Source: Pseudonocardia autotrophica
GTDB taxonomy: Bacteria; Actinomycetota; Actinomycetes; Mycobacteriales; Pseudonocardiaceae
Length of the DNA: 64,000 bases
Assembly (NCBI RefSeq): GCF_000717175.1
Contig: NZ_JNYD01000009.1
Location: 62,001 to 126,000 of the forward strand
Direction: 5' to 3'
Below the pieces are notes generated by a model. It was not told where the DNA came from. It saw only the letters and a program-made list of their open reading frames with translations, and searched no databases. Below, piece by piece: positions 1-9,953 of this stretch. Position 1 is the stretch's first letter. The number at the start of each line of letters is the position of its first letter. Both the position numbers and the translations under genes were made by a program.

Positions 1-1454
1 CCGTGCACTCCAAGGGCAAGCCGTTCGCGAACGACGTCGACTTCCTGAGCCTGGCCAAGCGGACGGTCGGGATGTCCGGCGCCGACCTGGCGAACGTGAT
101 CAACGAGGCCGCGCTGCTCACCGCGCGGGAGAACGGCTCGCTGATCAACGGGGCCGCGCTGGAGGAGTCCGTCGACCGCGTCGTCGGCGGCCCGCGGCGC
201 AAGGGCAAGATCATCTCCGAGCAGGAGAAGAAGATCACCGCCTACCACGAGGGCGGGCACGCGCTGGCGGCGTGGGCGATGCCGGACCTCGAGCCGGTCT
301 ACAAGCTCACGATCCTGCCCCGCGGCCGCACCGGCGGCCACGCGCTCGTCGTCCCCGAGGACGACAAGGGCCTGATGACGCGCTCCGAGATGATCGCCCG
401 GCTGGTCTTCGCGATGGGCGGGCGCTCGGCGGAGGAGCTCGTGTTCCACGAGCCGACCACCGGCGCGTCGTCGGACATCGACCAGGCCACCAAGATCGCC
501 CGCGCGATGGTGACCGAGTACGGCATGAGCGCCCGGCTCGGCGCGGTCCGCTACGGCCGCGAGCAGGGCGACCCGTTCCTCGGCCGCTCGATGGGCAACC
601 AGGCGGACTACTCGCTCGAGGTCGCCCACGAGATCGACGAGGAGGTGCGCAAGCTCATCGAGGCCGCGCACACCGAGGCGTGGGAGATCCTCAACACCTA
701 CCGGGACGTCCTGGACAACCTGGTCGTCGAGCTCCTGGACAAGGAGACGCTGACCCGCCGGGACCTGGAGCGGATCTTCGGCGACGTCGAGAAGCGGCCG
801 CGGATCACGGCGTTCAACGACTTCGGCGAGCGCACCCCGTCGGACAAGCCGCCGATCAAGACGCGCGCCGAGCTGGCCCGCGAGCGGGGCGAGATCTGGC
901 CGCCGGAGACCGAGCGCGAGCCCGCTCCCGTCGGGTCGTACCCGGGCGGCGGCCACACCGTCCCGTCGCCGGGCCCGAACGGCGGCCCCGGCCCGCTGCC
1001 CGGCCCCGGCCCCAACGGCGGCGGCTACCCGGGCGGGTTCCCGGCCGAGCCGCCCGCGCACGGGGCGCAGGGCAACGGCGCGCACGCCCAGGGCAACGGC
1101 GCGGCCCACGGGGCGGGCAACGGCCACGGGCACGTCCCGCAGGCGGCCGGCGGTCAGCAGGACCGGCAGCCGCCCTACGCGGTCGCGCCGAACTACGGTG
1201 CCCCGCCGGACTGGCGCCCCGCGACCACTCCGGCCGGGCAGACCTGGCCGCCGCCGAACTGGGCCCCCCACCAGGGTGACCGGACGGCGCCGGGGCACGC
1301 ATCGGGTTACGGTCGTGAGCAGGGGCAGGGCCAGCAGGCCTCCCCGGAGCAGCCGACGCAGCAGTTCGGGCAGGAGCCGCCCGCGCAGCGTCCGGCCGCT
1401 GAGGGTCCGGACGCGCCGGGCCCGCAGGGCCCCGACGCAGGGAGCAGGAACTGA
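1..1454 (+). CDS. ftsH: ATP-dependent zinc metalloprotease FtsH, C-terminal part (5' truncated by window)
   Basis: This is the C-terminal part of FtsH, the membrane-anchored AAA+ protease that degrades unassembled or short-lived membrane and cytoplasmic proteins. The transmembrane part and the AAA core lie before the window. What remains is the end of the AAA lid ([16 protein letters not shown] near residue 23 of the visible part), the zinc motif HEGGH at visible residues 82-86, and the third-ligand region [14 protein letters not shown]. After the protease domain comes a tail of about 180 residues rich in Gly, Pro, Asn, His and Gln, with repeats such as [16 protein letters not shown]. Such disordered tails are common in actinobacterial FtsH. 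The TGA at 1452-1454 overlaps the apparent start of folE, so the folate genes are probably translationally coupled to ftsH. Confidence 0.97.
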   Translation, partial: VHSKGKPFANDVDFLSLAKRTVGMSGADLANVINEAALLTARENGSLINGAALEESVDRVVGGPRRKGKIISEQEKKITAYHEGGHALAAWAMPDLEPVYKLTILPRGRTGGHALVVPEDDKGLMTRSEMIARLVFAMGGRSAEELVFHEPTTGASSDIDQATKIARAMVTEYGMSARLGAVRYGREQGDPFLGRSMGNQADYSLEVAHEIDEEVRKLIEAAHTEAWEILNTYRDVLDNLVVELLDKETLTRRDLERIFGDVEKRPRITAFNDFGERTPSDKPPIKTRAELARERGEIWPPETEREPAPVGSYPGGGHTVPSPGPNGGPGPLPGPGPNGGGYPGGFPAEPPAHGAQGNGAHAQGNGAAHGAGNGHGHVPQAAGGQQDRQPPYAVAPNYGAPPDWRPATTPAGQTWPPPNWAPHQGDRTAPGHASGYGREQGQGQQASPEQPTQQFGQEPPAQRPAAEGPDAPGPQGPDAGSRN

Positions 1455-2083
1455 GCACCGGAACCACCGACGGCGAGGCGCCGGCCTACACGGCGGCGGA
1501 GCGGCGGGCCGCGGCGGGCGTCGACCACGCACGCGCCGAGGCGGCGATCCGCGAGCTGCTGATCGCGCTCGGGGAGGACCCCGACCGCGAGGGCCTGCGG
1601 GACACCCCCGGCCGCGTCGCGCGCGCCTACGAGGAGATCTTCGCCGGGCTGTACGTCGACCCGGCGACGGTCCTCGAGCGGACGTTCGACGAGGGCCACG
1701 GCGAGCTCGTCCTCGTCAAGGACATCCCCCTGTACAGCACCTGCGAGCACCACCTCGTGCCCTTCCACGGGGTGGCGCACGTCGGGTACATCCCGTCGGT
1801 CGAGGGCCGGGTCACCGGGCTGTCGAAGATCGCCCGCGTGGTCGACCTCTACGCGAAGCGGCCGCAGGTGCAGGAGCGGCTGACCGGGCAGGTCGCCGAC
1901 GCGCTGGTCCGCAAGCTGGACCCGCGGGGCGTGATCGTGGTGATCGACGCCGAGCACCTGTGCATGGCGATGCGCGGCATCCGCAAGCCGGGCTCGCGCA
2001 CGACCACCTCCGCCGTCCGGGGGCTCTTCCAGACCTCCCCGTCCTCGCGCGCGGAGGCGCTGTCGCTGATCCGGGGCACGTGA
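1451..2083 (+). CDS. folE: GTP cyclohydrolase I (apparent CTG start)
   Basis: Converts GTP to 7,8-dihydroneopterin triphosphate, the first step of folate synthesis. Recognisable motifs are [13 protein letters not shown] (zinc-binding Cys and His), [17 protein letters not shown] and the third zinc Cys in [11 protein letters not shown]. The family-typical N-terminus ([17 protein letters not shown], then [15 protein letters not shown]) is encoded from about 1530 onward. No ATG, GTG or TTG occurs in this frame between a stop near 1401 and GTG 1757, and GTG 1757 would delete part of the active site. The only reasonable initiator is CTG 1451, behind GGGAGCAGG and overlapping the ftsH stop as CTGA. 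That gives 210 residues, normal for the family. First gene of the folE-folP-folB-folK run. Confidence 0.93.
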   Translation: MSTGTTDGEAPAYTAAERRAAAGVDHARAEAAIRELLIALGEDPDREGLRDTPGRVARAYEEIFAGLYVDPATVLERTFDEGHGELVLVKDIPLYSTCEHHLVPFHGVAHVGYIPSVEGRVTGLSKIARVVDLYAKRPQVQERLTGQVADALVRKLDPRGVIVVIDAEHLCMAMRGIRKPGSRTTTSAVRGLFQTSPSSRAEALSLIRGT

Positions 2084-2973
2084 TGGCCGCCGGGCTGGAC
2101 GGCCGCGTCCCGCATCCCGGCCGCTGCGTCGTGATGGGCATCCTCAACGTCACGCCGGACTCGTTCTCCGACGGCGGCCGCTACCTCGACCGGGAGCACG
2201 CCGTCGCCCACGGGGTCGCCATGCGCGACGCCGGGGCCGACCTCGTCGACGTCGGCGGGGAGTCCACGCGGCCCGGCGCGGGCCGGGTCGACGCCCCGAC
2301 CGAGCGCGACCGGGTGGTCCCGGTGATCCGCGACCTGGTCGCCGAGGGTGTCCGGGTCAGCGTCGACACCACCCGCGCGTCCGTGGCCGTGGCCGCGGTC
2401 GAGGCCGGTGCGGTCGTGGTCAACGACGTGTCGGGCGGGCTGGCCGATCCGCGGATGGCCGCCGCGGTCGCGTCGCTGCGCGTGCCGTGGATCCTCATGC
2501 ACTGGCGCGGGCACAGCGACCGGATGCAGGAGCTGGCGTCCTACGAGGACGTCATCGGCGAGGTGCGGCAGGAGCTCGTCGCCCGGGCGGACGCCGCGGT
2601 CATGGCCGGGGTGGACCCGGACCGGCTGATCCTCGACCCCGGGCTGGGCTTCGCGAAGACGGCCGCGCACAACTGGGCGCTGCTGCGCCGGCTGGACGTG
2701 CTGGTCGCGCTGGGCTTCCCGGTGCTGGTCGGGGCCTCGCGCAAGCGGTTCCTCGGGCAGCTGCTGGCCGACGCCGAGGGCAAGCTGCGCCCGCCGGCCG
2801 GCCGGGACGGGGCCACCGCCGCGATCAGCGCGCTCGCCGCGCACGTGGGGGCCTGGGGCGTCCGGGTGCACGACGTGGAGTCCACGATGGACGCCGTGGC
2901 CGTCAGCACCGCGTACCGGCTCGGCTCGTCGCGGGCCCGCACCGGGCCGTGGCTGGGGGAGCCGCCGGCATGA
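2083..2973 (+). CDS. folP: Dihydropteroate synthase
   Basis: Joins p-aminobenzoate to the pterin pyrophosphate to make dihydropteroate; this family is the target of sulfonamides. The 296-residue protein has the TIM-barrel signatures [14 protein letters not shown] near the N-terminus, [39 protein letters not shown] and [10 protein letters not shown]. The ATG at 2083 overlaps the folE stop (TGATG), and its own stop overlaps folB (ATGA), so the operon is tightly coupled. Nothing is missing or unusual. Confidence 0.97.
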   Translation: MAAGLDGRVPHPGRCVVMGILNVTPDSFSDGGRYLDREHAVAHGVAMRDAGADLVDVGGESTRPGAGRVDAPTERDRVVPVIRDLVAEGVRVSVDTTRASVAVAAVEAGAVVVNDVSGGLADPRMAAAVASLRVPWILMHWRGHSDRMQELASYEDVIGEVRQELVARADAAVMAGVDPDRLILDPGLGFAKTAAHNWALLRRLDVLVALGFPVLVGASRKRFLGQLLADAEGKLRPPAGRDGATAAISALAAHVGAWGVRVHDVESTMDAVAVSTAYRLGSSRARTGPWLGEPPA

Positions 2974-3374
2974 GCGCGCCGGACACGGACCGCATCGAGC
3001 TGCGCGGCCTGCGCGTGCGTGGCAACCACGGCGTGTTCGACCACGAGAAGCGGGACGGGCAGGACTTCGTCGTCGACGTCGTACTGTGGCTGGACCTGCG
3101 GGAGGCCGCCGCCACGGACGACCTCACGAAGACGGTGCACTACGGCGAGCTGGCCGAGCGGACCGCGGCGATCGTCGCGGGCGAACCGCGGGACCTCATC
3201 GAGACGGTGTCGGCCGAGATCGCCGACGCGGTCATGGAGGACGAGCGCGTACAGGCCGTCGAGGTCACCCTGCACAAGCCGAACGCCCCCATCCCGCTGG
3301 ACTTCGCCGACGTCGCGGTGGTCGCCCGCCGCTCCCGGCAGGACGGCGGCCGGGGCCGGGTGATCCCGGCGTGA
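2970..3374 (+). CDS. folB: Dihydroneopterin aldolase
   Basis: Cleaves 7,8-dihydroneopterin to 6-hydroxymethyl-dihydropterin and glycolaldehyde. The 134-residue protein shows the family features [20 protein letters not shown], the TVHYGELAE segment (substrate-binding Tyr region), [14 protein letters not shown] with its conserved Glu, and the C-terminal [10 protein letters not shown], which contains the conserved Lys-Pro. The ATG overlaps the folP stop as ATGA and the gene ends four bases into folK. The length is normal. Confidence 0.96.
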   Translation: MSAPDTDRIELRGLRVRGNHGVFDHEKRDGQDFVVDVVLWLDLREAAATDDLTKTVHYGELAERTAAIVAGEPRDLIETVSAEIADAVMEDERVQAVEVTLHKPNAPIPLDFADVAVVARRSRQDGGRGRVIPA

Positions 3375-3865
3375 GCCGCGCGGTGCTGTCGCTGGGCTCC
3401 AACCTGGGGGACCGGTTCGCCCACCTCCGCGGGGCCGTCGCCGGCTTCGGCGCGGCGGTGGTCGCCGCGTCGCCGGTCTACGAGACGGCGCCGTGGGGTG
3501 GCGTGGAGCAGCCGGACTTCCTCAACGCGGTCCTGATCGTCGCGGACCCGGCCGTGGACCACTGGGGCTGGCTGCGCCGCGGGCAGGAGCTGGAGAAGGC
3601 CGCCGAGCGGGTCCGCGAGGTCCGGTGGGGCCCGCGCACGCTCGACGTCGACGTCGTCACCGTCGACGGGGTGAGCAGCGACGATCCCGAACTGCTGCTG
3701 CCGCACCCGGGCACGCCGGAGCGCGCGACGGTCCTGATCCCGTGGCTCGACGTGGAGCCCGACGCGGTGCTGCCGGGACACGGGCGCGTCGCCGACCTGC
3801 TCGCCGCGCTGCCCGCGGGCGAGGCGGACACGGTGCGGCCGCGGCCCGACCTGGTCCTGCGGTGA
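3371..3865 (+). CDS. folK: 2-amino-4-hydroxy-6-hydroxymethyldihydropteridine diphosphokinase
   Basis: Transfers pyrophosphate from ATP to 6-hydroxymethyl-dihydropterin, preparing it for FolP. The 164-residue protein begins with the HPPK signature [10 protein letters not shown] and has the conserved [19 protein letters not shown] segment. The signature [16 protein letters not shown] carries the magnesium-binding Asp pair, and [18 protein letters not shown] follows it. It starts with GTG overlapping the folB stop. Together with folE, folP and folB it supplies most of the pterin branch of folate synthesis. Confidence 0.96.
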   Translation: MSRAVLSLGSNLGDRFAHLRGAVAGFGAAVVAASPVYETAPWGGVEQPDFLNAVLIVADPAVDHWGWLRRGQELEKAAERVREVRWGPRTLDVDVVTVDGVSSDDPELLLPHPGTPERATVLIPWLDVEPDAVLPGHGRVADLLAALPAGEADTVRPRPDLVLR

Positions 3866-4350
3866 AGCCGATCCGGCACCGCGACCTGCTCGTCGCCTTC
3901 CTGGGCGCCGGGATCGTGGCGCACCTGGTCGTCAGCCTGACCTACGGCACGCTGCCGTCCTTCCCCGCGCCCGCCGGGGTCACGCTGGGCGTGCTCGGGC
4001 TCGCCGAGGCCGTCGCGGGGTGGATCCTCAAGGGCCGCGTTGAGCGGCGGTCCGGCAGCAAGCCCGTCGAGCCGCTGGTGGCGGCCCGGGCGGTGCTGGT
4101 GGCGCAGGCGTCGGCGGTCGGGGGCGCGCTCGTCGGCGGCCTGTGGGCCGGGCTGCTGGCGTACGTGCTGCCGCGGGCCTCCACGGTCACCGCGGCGGCG
4201 TCGGACACCACGGCGGCGGTCGTCGGGCTGCTGTGCGCGCTCGTGCTGGTCGGCGGCGCGCTCTGGCTGGAACGGTGCTGCCGCACGCCGGACGACCCGG
4301 ACGAGCAGCGTCGCGACGGCGGATCCGGGGGCGGGGCGGCCACCCGGTAG
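3862..4350 (+). CDS. DUF3180 family membrane protein
   Basis: A 162-residue membrane protein of the DUF3180 family, which in actinobacteria usually sits directly after folK. Hydrophobic segments lie at about residues 9-27 (LLVAFLGAGIVAHLVV), 41-58, 80-102 and 113-132, so four membrane helices are likely. The C-terminus is charged. The GTG start overlaps the folK stop, placing the gene in the folate operon. Its role is unknown; a link to folate metabolism rests on position only. Confidence 0.85.
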   Translation: MKPIRHRDLLVAFLGAGIVAHLVVSLTYGTLPSFPAPAGVTLGVLGLAEAVAGWILKGRVERRSGSKPVEPLVAARAVLVAQASAVGGALVGGLWAGLLAYVLPRASTVTAAASDTTAAVVGLLCALVLVGGALWLERCCRTPDDPDEQRRDGGSGGGAATR

Positions 4351-4389
4351 GGCGCCCCGTGACGGCCGGTGGATGTCGGTGGCGGAAAG

Positions 4390-4395
4390 TAGGCT
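4390..4395 (+). promoter_or_regulatory. Leaderless-type -10 box for the PrsW gene
   Basis: TAGGCT ends seven bases before ATG 4403. This spacing puts the transcription start at or next to the A of the start codon, as in leaderless actinobacterial genes. It is the main reason for preferring ATG 4403 to the in-frame ATG at 4373. Confidence 0.5.
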
Positions 4396-4402
4396 CGCCG
4401 CC

Positions 4403-5872
4403 ATGGCCTTCCCCGTGCCGACCGGACACCCGCCCGCGGAGCCGACCACGCGGCACACCCACGCCGCGCGGCGCAAGGGCGTGCTGCTGCCGGTCGTCGG
4501 CCTGGTGGCGCTGGGCGTCTGCGGGCTCGTGGTGCTGGGGCTGGTCGGCAACTCGGTCGGTCCCGGTGGGGTGCTCGTCGGGGCGCTGTGTGCGCTTCTG
4601 CCGGTCGGACCGGTCGTCGCGACGTTCCTGTGGATCGACCGCTGGGAGCCCGAGCCACCGCGGATGCTGCTGATCGCGTTCCTGTGGGGCGCGTGCTTCG
4701 CGGCGCTGTCCGCACTGATCATCAACTCCAGCGCGGCCCTGGCGGTCGACGCCCTGTTGGGCCGCGGCAGCGGGGACGTGCTGGGCTCGGTCGTGATCGC
4801 CCCGTTCGTCGAGGAGGCGCTCAAGGGGCTCTTCCTGGTCGGGCTGCTCGTCTGGCGGCGCCGGGAGTTCGACGGCATCGTCGACGGGATCGTCTACGCG
4901 GGATTGGTCGCCGCGGGCTTCGCCTTCACCGAGAACATCCTCTACATCGGCCGCGCCTTCGCGGAGGACGCGATGGCCGGGCAGAGCGGCGGGGTGCTCG
5001 CGGTGCTGCTGCTGCGCGGGGTGTTCTCGCCCTTCGCGCACCCGCTGTTCACGTCGATGATCGGGATCGGGGCGGGCATCGCCGCCGCGAGCCGCAGCAC
5101 GGCGGTGCGGGTGCTCGCGGTGCTCGCCGGCTACCTGGTCGCGGTGCTCCTGCACGCGATGTGGAACGGGGCCGCGTCGGTCCTGGGCGGGACCGGGTTC
5201 GTGCAGGTCTATGTCGTGATCATGGTGCCGCTGTTCATCGGGCTGGCGGTCGTGGTGATCTGGCAGCGGCGGCGCGAGGCGAAGACGGTCGCCGAGCAGC
5301 TGCCGTCGTTCGCGCAGGCGGGCTGGATCGCCTGGAGCGAGGTGCCACTGCTCGGCAACCTCGCGCAGCGGCGAGGCTGGCGCCGGGCCGTCAAGCAGCG
5401 GTCGGGGCCGCACGCCGCCCGCGCGGTCGCCGACTACCAGGGGGCGGTCACCGAGCTGGCCTTCCTGCGCTCCCGCATCGCCCGCGGCGCGGTCCGGGAC
5501 AGCGCCGAGGAGCTGGAGCACGAGCGGCTCCGCGCCCTCGCCAAGGCCCGTGCCCGGGCCCTCGGCATGCCCGACGCCCTCACCGCCGCCTGGGGCAACC
5601 AGCATCCGCCGGGCTGGACCCCGCCGCCCGCCCCCGCTCCCGGCTGGGCGCCGGTCCCACAGGGGTACGGCCCGGGCTACGCGACCCCCGGCTACGGCCC
5701 GCCCTCGCAGGGCTACGCCACCCCGGGCTACGGCCCGCCCTCGCAGGGCTACGGTCCGCCCGGCCAGGGCCAGGGTCCCCCGCCCACCTACGGCGCCCCC
5801 GGCCTGCCCCCTCGCGGCCAGCAGCCGCCCCCCGGCCCGCCGCCGGGGTGGGGCCCGCCGCCCCAGCGCTGA
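4403..5872 (+). CDS. PrsW-family intramembrane metalloprotease
   Basis: A 489-residue multi-pass membrane protein of the PrsW/CAAX-protease-like superfamily, whose founder cleaves an anti-sigma factor within the membrane. Its motifs are APFVEEALKGL (the EExxK type), AGFAFTENILYIG (FxxxEN), and the two His-containing helices AHPLFTSMIG and LHAMWNGAA. Eight or more hydrophobic stretches lie between residues 25 and 330. The C-terminal 110 residues are a Pro/Gly/Tyr/Gln-rich tail with a 12-residue tandem repeat. An upstream in-frame ATG (4373) would add ten residues, but a -10-like box sits just before 4403. The gene faces the M50 peptidase gene, with only three bases between their stops. The substrate cannot be inferred. 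Confidence 0.88.
   Translation: MAFPVPTGHPPAEPTTRHTHAARRKGVLLPVVGLVALGVCGLVVLGLVGNSVGPGGVLVGALCALLPVGPVVATFLWIDRWEPEPPRMLLIAFLWGACFAALSALIINSSAALAVDALLGRGSGDVLGSVVIAPFVEEALKGLFLVGLLVWRRREFDGIVDGIVYAGLVAAGFAFTENILYIGRAFAEDAMAGQSGGVLAVLLLRGVFSPFAHPLFTSMIGIGAGIAAASRSTAVRVLAVLAGYLVAVLLHAMWNGAASVLGGTGFVQVYVVIMVPLFIGLAVVVIWQRRREAKTVAEQLPSFAQAGWIAWSEVPLLGNLAQRRGWRRAVKQRSGPHAARAVADYQGAVTELAFLRSRIARGAVRDSAEELEHERLRALAKARARALGMPDALTAAWGNQHPPGWTPPPAPAPGWAPVPQGYGPGYATPGYGPPSQGYATPGYGPPSQGYGPPGQGQGPPPTYGAPGLPPRGQQPPPGPPPGWGPPPQR
5675..5746 (+). repeat. 36-bp tandem duplication in the PrsW tail
   Basis: Two nearly identical 36-bp copies (5675-5710 and 5711-5746) encode GYATPGYGPPSQ twice, and a third partial copy follows (GYGPPGQ). 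The copies are in frame and differ at only a couple of positions, so the tail length may vary between strains through slippage. Confidence 0.85.
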
Positions 5873-5875
5873 GGA

Positions 5876-6532
5876 TCAGAAGGGCAGGAGCAGCCGGACG
5901 CCCCGGTAGAGGCACACGAGCGTCAGCGCCCACCACCCGAGGATCCAGATGATCGCCGGGATCCAGGTGACGCGGGCGAGGATCGCGGCGTCGCCGCGGG
6001 AGCCGAAGCCGAGCTGGAGCAGGCCCTTGATCGCGCCGAACAACATCACCCACACGAGTCCGACCGCCACCGCGGCCTGCCAGGCGGCGTTGCCGCCTAC
6101 CAGGGCCCAGACGATGCCCGCTCCCACCAGCAGTACGACCAGGTTCGTGAACAGACCTCGGGCCATGAAGAACGAGGACAGGAGAAGAACGGCGGCGATC
6201 CACAACACCGCCACGGCGCGCCCTTCGGCGACGAGGTGCGCGCCGCCCCATCCGAGCAGAGGCGGGGTCGCATAGCCGACGATGCCGGTGAGAATCGCTC
6301 CGGCGCCCCACGAACTGTCGGCGTCCGTGCTCCCGCCGGACCCGCCGTGGGTGTTCTCGTCCAGCACGAAGCCCTTGGGATTCCGGAAGGTCAGGATCGC
6401 CATCGCCACGTGCCCGCCCTCGTGGGCGATGGTCGAGATCGACCCGATCCACGACGCCGTCACGGGCAGGAACACCAGCACGAACACGACGAACCCGATG
6501 CCGGCCACGACCGGTGTGCCGATCAGCGGCAT
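5876..6532 (-). CDS. M50-family (site-2-protease-like) membrane metallopeptidase
   Basis: A 218-residue membrane protein with the zinc motif AHEGGHVAMA near residue 41, followed by about five more hydrophobic segments. These include AILTGIVGYATPPLLGWGG, AVLWIAAVLLLSSFF and VVLLVGAGIVWALVGG. This fits the M50B-like family found widely in actinobacteria. The start is ATG 6532, preceded by GGGAGAG on the minus strand; a GTG seven codons upstream is possible, and longer readings add low-complexity sequence. It converges with the PrsW gene. Whether the two proteases act in one pathway is unknown. Confidence 0.8.
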   Translation of the reverse strand: MPLIGTPVVAGIGFVVFVLVFLPVTASWIGSISTIAHEGGHVAMAILTFRNPKGFVLDENTHGGSGGSTDADSSWGAGAILTGIVGYATPPLLGWGGAHLVAEGRAVAVLWIAAVLLLSSFFMARGLFTNLVVLLVGAGIVWALVGGNAAWQAAVAVGLVWVMLFGAIKGLLQLGFGSRGDAAILARVTWIPAIIWILGWWALTLVCLYRGVRLLLPF

Positions 6533-6900
6533 CTCTCCCGGCAGTCCCGTCACTCGATCGAGTGTGAGCGGCCCGATGAGCTGCGGGAATACACAACATC
6601 GACGATCTCCGGTCGCCGCGCCGCCGCCCATCCGGCCGGGCGGGTGTGCGCGGCCCCTTCGACGCACGCCCCCACCATGGGCGCCGTCGGGAGCAGCCCG
6701 ACGCGTCGGGTCGCCCATCAGGGATCACCACAGCATGACGCCCTCGTGAGCGGCGTGTGAGCCGCCCGGCCCGGTGAAGCCCGTCACGCGCTCTCCCCGG
6801 GATGGTCCACACCCGCCTACCCTCGTGGCCGTCGTCGCCGATCGATGTCGACCACAACGTCCGGTACCCCTGGTGGACTGGAACGGAGCAGGAGCGCGTG

Positions 6901-7803
6901 ATGAGTGCTGGCCGGCCCGCCCGGCTGGCCGTCGGAGTGGTCTCCGCCGGCCGTGTCGGGGCCGTTCTGGGTGCCGCGTGGGACGCGGTGGGGCACCGGG
7001 TCGTGGCGACCTCGGGGGTCTCCCGGGCGTCCGTGCACCGCGCCGAGACCCTCCTGCCCGACGCCCCGCTGCTGGCTCCGGACGAGGTGATCCGCGCGGC
7101 GGACCTCGCCCTCCTCGCCGTCCCGGACGACGTGCTGCCCGGCCTGGTCCGCGGCCTCGCCGCCGCCGGCGCCTTCCGCCCCGGCCAGATCGTGGTCCAC
7201 ACCGCCGGCGCGCACGGCGTCGAGGTGCTGGACCCGGCCGTCGAGCACGGGATCCTGCCGCTCGCCCTGCACCCGGTCATGACCTTCACCGGCCGGCCCG
7301 AGGACGTCCAGCGCCTCACCGGCTGCTGCGTCGCGGTGACCGCGCGGGCGGACGACGAGGCGGCCTGGAACGTGGGCGAGGCGCTGGTCCTGGAGCTCGG
7401 CGCCGAGCCGGTCCGGGTCCCCGAGCAGGTCCGGCCGCTGTACCACGCCGCCCTCGCCCACGGCGCGAACCACCTGGTCACGCTCGTGCGTGACTGCGCC
7501 GACCTGCTCGACAAGGCCGGGGTCAGGCCTGCCGAGCGGCTGATCGGGCCCCTCCTCTCCGCCGCGCTGGACAACGCGCTGCGCCACGGCGACCGCGCGT
7601 TGACCGGGCCGGTCGCCCGCGGCGACGTCGGCACCGTCCGCACCCACCTCCGCGAGCTCGACCGCGCCGATCCCGAGCTCGCCGACACCTACCGCACCCT
7701 CGCCCGTCGCACCGCGCACCGCGCGGCGGAGGGCGGGTTGCTGCCCGACCACGCGGCCGACGAGGTCCGCGCCGCCCTTGACGACTCTGAGGAGCACCGG
7801 TGA
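6901..7803 (+). CDS. Rossmann-like and DUF2520 domain protein
   Basis: A 300-residue protein with an N-terminal NAD(P)-binding-like fold ([19 protein letters not shown], where a Gly-x-Gly-x-x-Gly type loop is expected). A DUF2520 helical domain follows ([19 protein letters not shown], then [14 protein letters not shown]). Homologues are known next to panC in actinobacteria and resemble 3-hydroxyacid or pyrroline-carboxylate dehydrogenases. It overlaps panC by GTGA, so it is the first gene of the pantothenate operon. I chose ATG 6901 because AGGAG lies seven bases upstream; GTG 6898 is possible. A role as an accessory ketopantoate reductase is conceivable from context, but the reaction is not established. 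Confidence 0.85.
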   Translation: MSAGRPARLAVGVVSAGRVGAVLGAAWDAVGHRVVATSGVSRASVHRAETLLPDAPLLAPDEVIRAADLALLAVPDDVLPGLVRGLAAAGAFRPGQIVVHTAGAHGVEVLDPAVEHGILPLALHPVMTFTGRPEDVQRLTGCCVAVTARADDEAAWNVGEALVLELGAEPVRVPEQVRPLYHAALAHGANHLVTLVRDCADLLDKAGVRPAERLIGPLLSAALDNALRHGDRALTGPVARGDVGTVRTHLRELDRADPELADTYRTLARRTAHRAAEGGLLPDHAADEVRAALDDSEEHR

Positions 7804-8684
7804 CCGCACCCGCCCGCACCCGCAACGGCTACGCCCGCGGCCGGCTGACCGTGCACGACGACCCGGCCAAGCTGACCCCCGTCAGCCGTGCGCTGCGGGC
7901 GGCCGGGCGCAAGGTCGTGCTCGTGCCGACGATGGGCGCGCTGCACGAGGGCCACCGCGAGCTGATCCGGCATGCGAGGTCGGTGCCCGGCAACGTGGTC
8001 CCGGTCGTCAGCATCTTCGTGAACCCGCTGCAGTTCGGGCCGAACGAGGACCTGGAGCGCTACCCGCGGCCCCTCGAGCGGGATCTCGACGCGTGCCGCG
8101 AGGAGGGCGTCGAGCTCGTCTTCACGCCCTCGGTCGACCACATGTACCCGCCGGGCTCGGACACCCGGATCGTCGCCGGGGCGCTCGGCGCCGACCTCGA
8201 GGGCGGGCCGCGGCCGGGGCACTTCGACGGGATGCTGACCGTCGTCGCGAAGCTCTTCCACATCGTGGGGCCCGACGTCGCGCTGTTCGGCGAGAAGGAC
8301 TACCAGCAGCTCACGCTGGTCAAGAAGATGGTGCGGGACCTGGACTTCCCGCTGTCCGTGGTGGGGGTGCCCACGGTCCGCGAGCCGGACGGGCTGGCCC
8401 TGTCCTCGCGGAACGTCTACCTGTCCGCCGACGAGCGCCCCCGCGCCGTCACGCTCTCCCGCGCGCTGCGCGAGGGCGCCGCCGTCTCGGCCCACGGGCC
8501 CGCGGCGGTCCTCGAGCGGGCCCGCGCGGTCCTCGACACCGAACCGGCGCTGCAGGTCGAGTACCTGGAGCTGCGCGACGCCGACACCCTCGGCGAGCCG
8601 GTCGACGGCGGCCGGGCCCGGCTGCTCGTCGCCGCCCGGATCGGCGCCACCCGCCTCATCGACAACGTCCCCGTCCAGCTCTAG
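7800..8684 (+). CDS. panC: Pantothenate synthetase (pantoate-beta-alanine ligase)
   Basis: Condenses pantoate and beta-alanine with ATP to give pantothenate. The 294-residue protein has the nucleotidyl-transferase signature [15 protein letters not shown] (a HIGH-like motif). It also has [20 protein letters not shown], the ATP loop [20 protein letters not shown] and [11 protein letters not shown]. The GTG start overlaps the preceding stop, and the gene is followed after eight bases by panD. Confidence 0.97.
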   Translation: MTAPARTRNGYARGRLTVHDDPAKLTPVSRALRAAGRKVVLVPTMGALHEGHRELIRHARSVPGNVVPVVSIFVNPLQFGPNEDLERYPRPLERDLDACREEGVELVFTPSVDHMYPPGSDTRIVAGALGADLEGGPRPGHFDGMLTVVAKLFHIVGPDVALFGEKDYQQLTLVKKMVRDLDFPLSVVGVPTVREPDGLALSSRNVYLSADERPRAVTLSRALREGAAVSAHGPAAVLERARAVLDTEPALQVEYLELRDADTLGEPVDGGRARLLVAARIGATRLIDNVPVQL

Positions 8685-8692
8685 GAGTCCCC

Positions 8693-9100
8693 GTGCTGCG
8701 CACCATGATGACCTCGAAGATCCACCGCGCAACGGTGACCCAGGCCGACCTGCACTACGTCGGCTCGGTGACCGTCGACCGCGACCTGATGGAGGCCGCC
8801 GACCTGCTGGAGGGCGAGCAGGTCGCGATCGTCGACATCACCAACGGCGCCCGGCTCGAGACCTACGTGATCCCCGGCGAGCGGGGCAGCGGCGTCATCG
8901 GCATCAACGGCGCCGCCGCGCACCTCGTGCACCCCGGCGACCTCGTCATCCTGATCGCCTACGGCCAGCTCGACGAGGCCGAGCTGCTCACCTACGCGCC
9001 GCGCGTGGTGTTCGTCGACGAGCACAACCGGATCGTCGAGCAGGGCTCGGACCCGGCGCACGCCCCCGAGGGCTCGGGGCTGCTGTCCGGCTCCCGCTGA
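8693..9100 (+). CDS. panD: Aspartate 1-decarboxylase precursor
   Basis: Makes beta-alanine from aspartate for PanC. The enzyme is a pyruvoyl protein that cleaves itself between Gly24 and Ser25. With the GTG start at 8693 the cleavage site HYVGSVTVD falls exactly at Gly24-Ser25, which supports this start over ATG 8705. Other family features are the conserved Lys ([10 protein letters not shown]), the [15 protein letters not shown] segment and [17 protein letters not shown] good ribosome site, AGGAG, lies five bases before the GTG. The length is 135 residues. The stop overlaps coaX as TGATG. Confidence 0.97.
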   Translation: MLRTMMTSKIHRATVTQADLHYVGSVTVDRDLMEAADLLEGEQVAIVDITNGARLETYVIPGERGSGVIGINGAAAHLVHPGDLVILIAYGQLDEAELLTYAPRVVFVDEHNRIVEQGSDPAHAPEGSGLLSGSR

Positions 9101-9942
9101 TGCTGCTCTGCATCGACATCGGCAACACCCAGATCGCGCTGGGTGTGTACGAGGGCGAGCTCCTCGTGCGGGACTGGCGGATGCGGACCGACCCGCGGAT
9201 CACGGCCGACGAGCTGGAGGTCGCCGTCGGCGCGATGCTCGGCGAGTACGCCCCGCGGGTCGACGGCGTGGCCGCGCTGTCCACCGTCCCGTCACTGCTG
9301 CGCGAACTGCGGCTGATGCTGGAGCGGCGAGCGGTGCGGATGCCCACCGTCGTCGTCGGCCCGGGGGTGCGGACGGGCGTGCCGCTGCTGGTCGACAACC
9401 CGCGCGAGGTCGGCGCGGACCGGGTGGTGAACACGCTCGCCGCGCACCACCGGCACGCGACGGCGTGCATCGTCGTCGACTTCGGGACCTCGACGAACAT
9501 CGACGTCGTGTCGGCCAAGGGCGAGTTCCTCGGGGGTGCGCTCGCCCCCGGCATCGAGATCTCGATGGACGCCCTCGCCCACCGCGCCGCCGCGCTGCGC
9601 ACCGTGGAGTTCGTGCCGCCCCGCTCGGTCATCGGCAAGAACACCGTGGAGTGCCTGCAGTCCGGCGTGCTCTACGGCTTCGCCGGCCAGGTCGACGGCC
9701 TGGTGCGCCGGATCGTCAGCGAGCTCGGCCCGGGCGCGGGCCCGGTGACCGTGCTCGGCACCGGTGGCCTCGCGCCGCTGATGAAGGGCATCTCGGACAC
9801 CATCACCGAGTACGCCCCGGACCTGACCCTGGAGGGCCTGCGCCTCACGTACGAGCGCAACGTCCGCACGGGTGCGGCTCCCGGCGGCGTGCAGGAGCCG
9901 CGGGCGGACACCGCGCGGACGGCGCGCGGTACCGCCGTCTAG
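9100..9942 (+). CDS. coaX: Type III pantothenate kinase
   Basis: Phosphorylates pantothenate, the first committed step of coenzyme A synthesis. The 280-residue protein shows the ASKHA-fold signatures of the type III enzyme: [15 protein letters not shown] at the N-terminus, a catalytic-region segment [12 protein letters not shown], the second phosphate loop [13 protein letters not shown] and [15 protein letters not shown]. It follows panD with an ATG overlap. Mycobacteria carry it at the same place, where it can coexist with a type I CoaA elsewhere in the genome. Confidence 0.95.
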   Translation: MLLCIDIGNTQIALGVYEGELLVRDWRMRTDPRITADELEVAVGAMLGEYAPRVDGVAALSTVPSLLRELRLMLERRAVRMPTVVVGPGVRTGVPLLVDNPREVGADRVVNTLAAHHRHATACIVVDFGTSTNIDVVSAKGEFLGGALAPGIEISMDALAHRAAALRTVEFVPPRSVIGKNTVECLQSGVLYGFAGQVDGLVRRIVSELGPGAGPVTVLGTGGLAPLMKGISDTITEYAPDLTLEGLRLTYERNVRTGAAPGGVQEPRADTARTARGTAV

Positions 9943-9953
9943 CCTTACCCGGC

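Noticed and set aside
1198..2082. Extension of the folP frame upstream of 2083
   Set aside because: The upstream 295 codons are an Arg/Pro-rich shadow of ftsH and folE; the conserved enzyme begins at ATG 2083.
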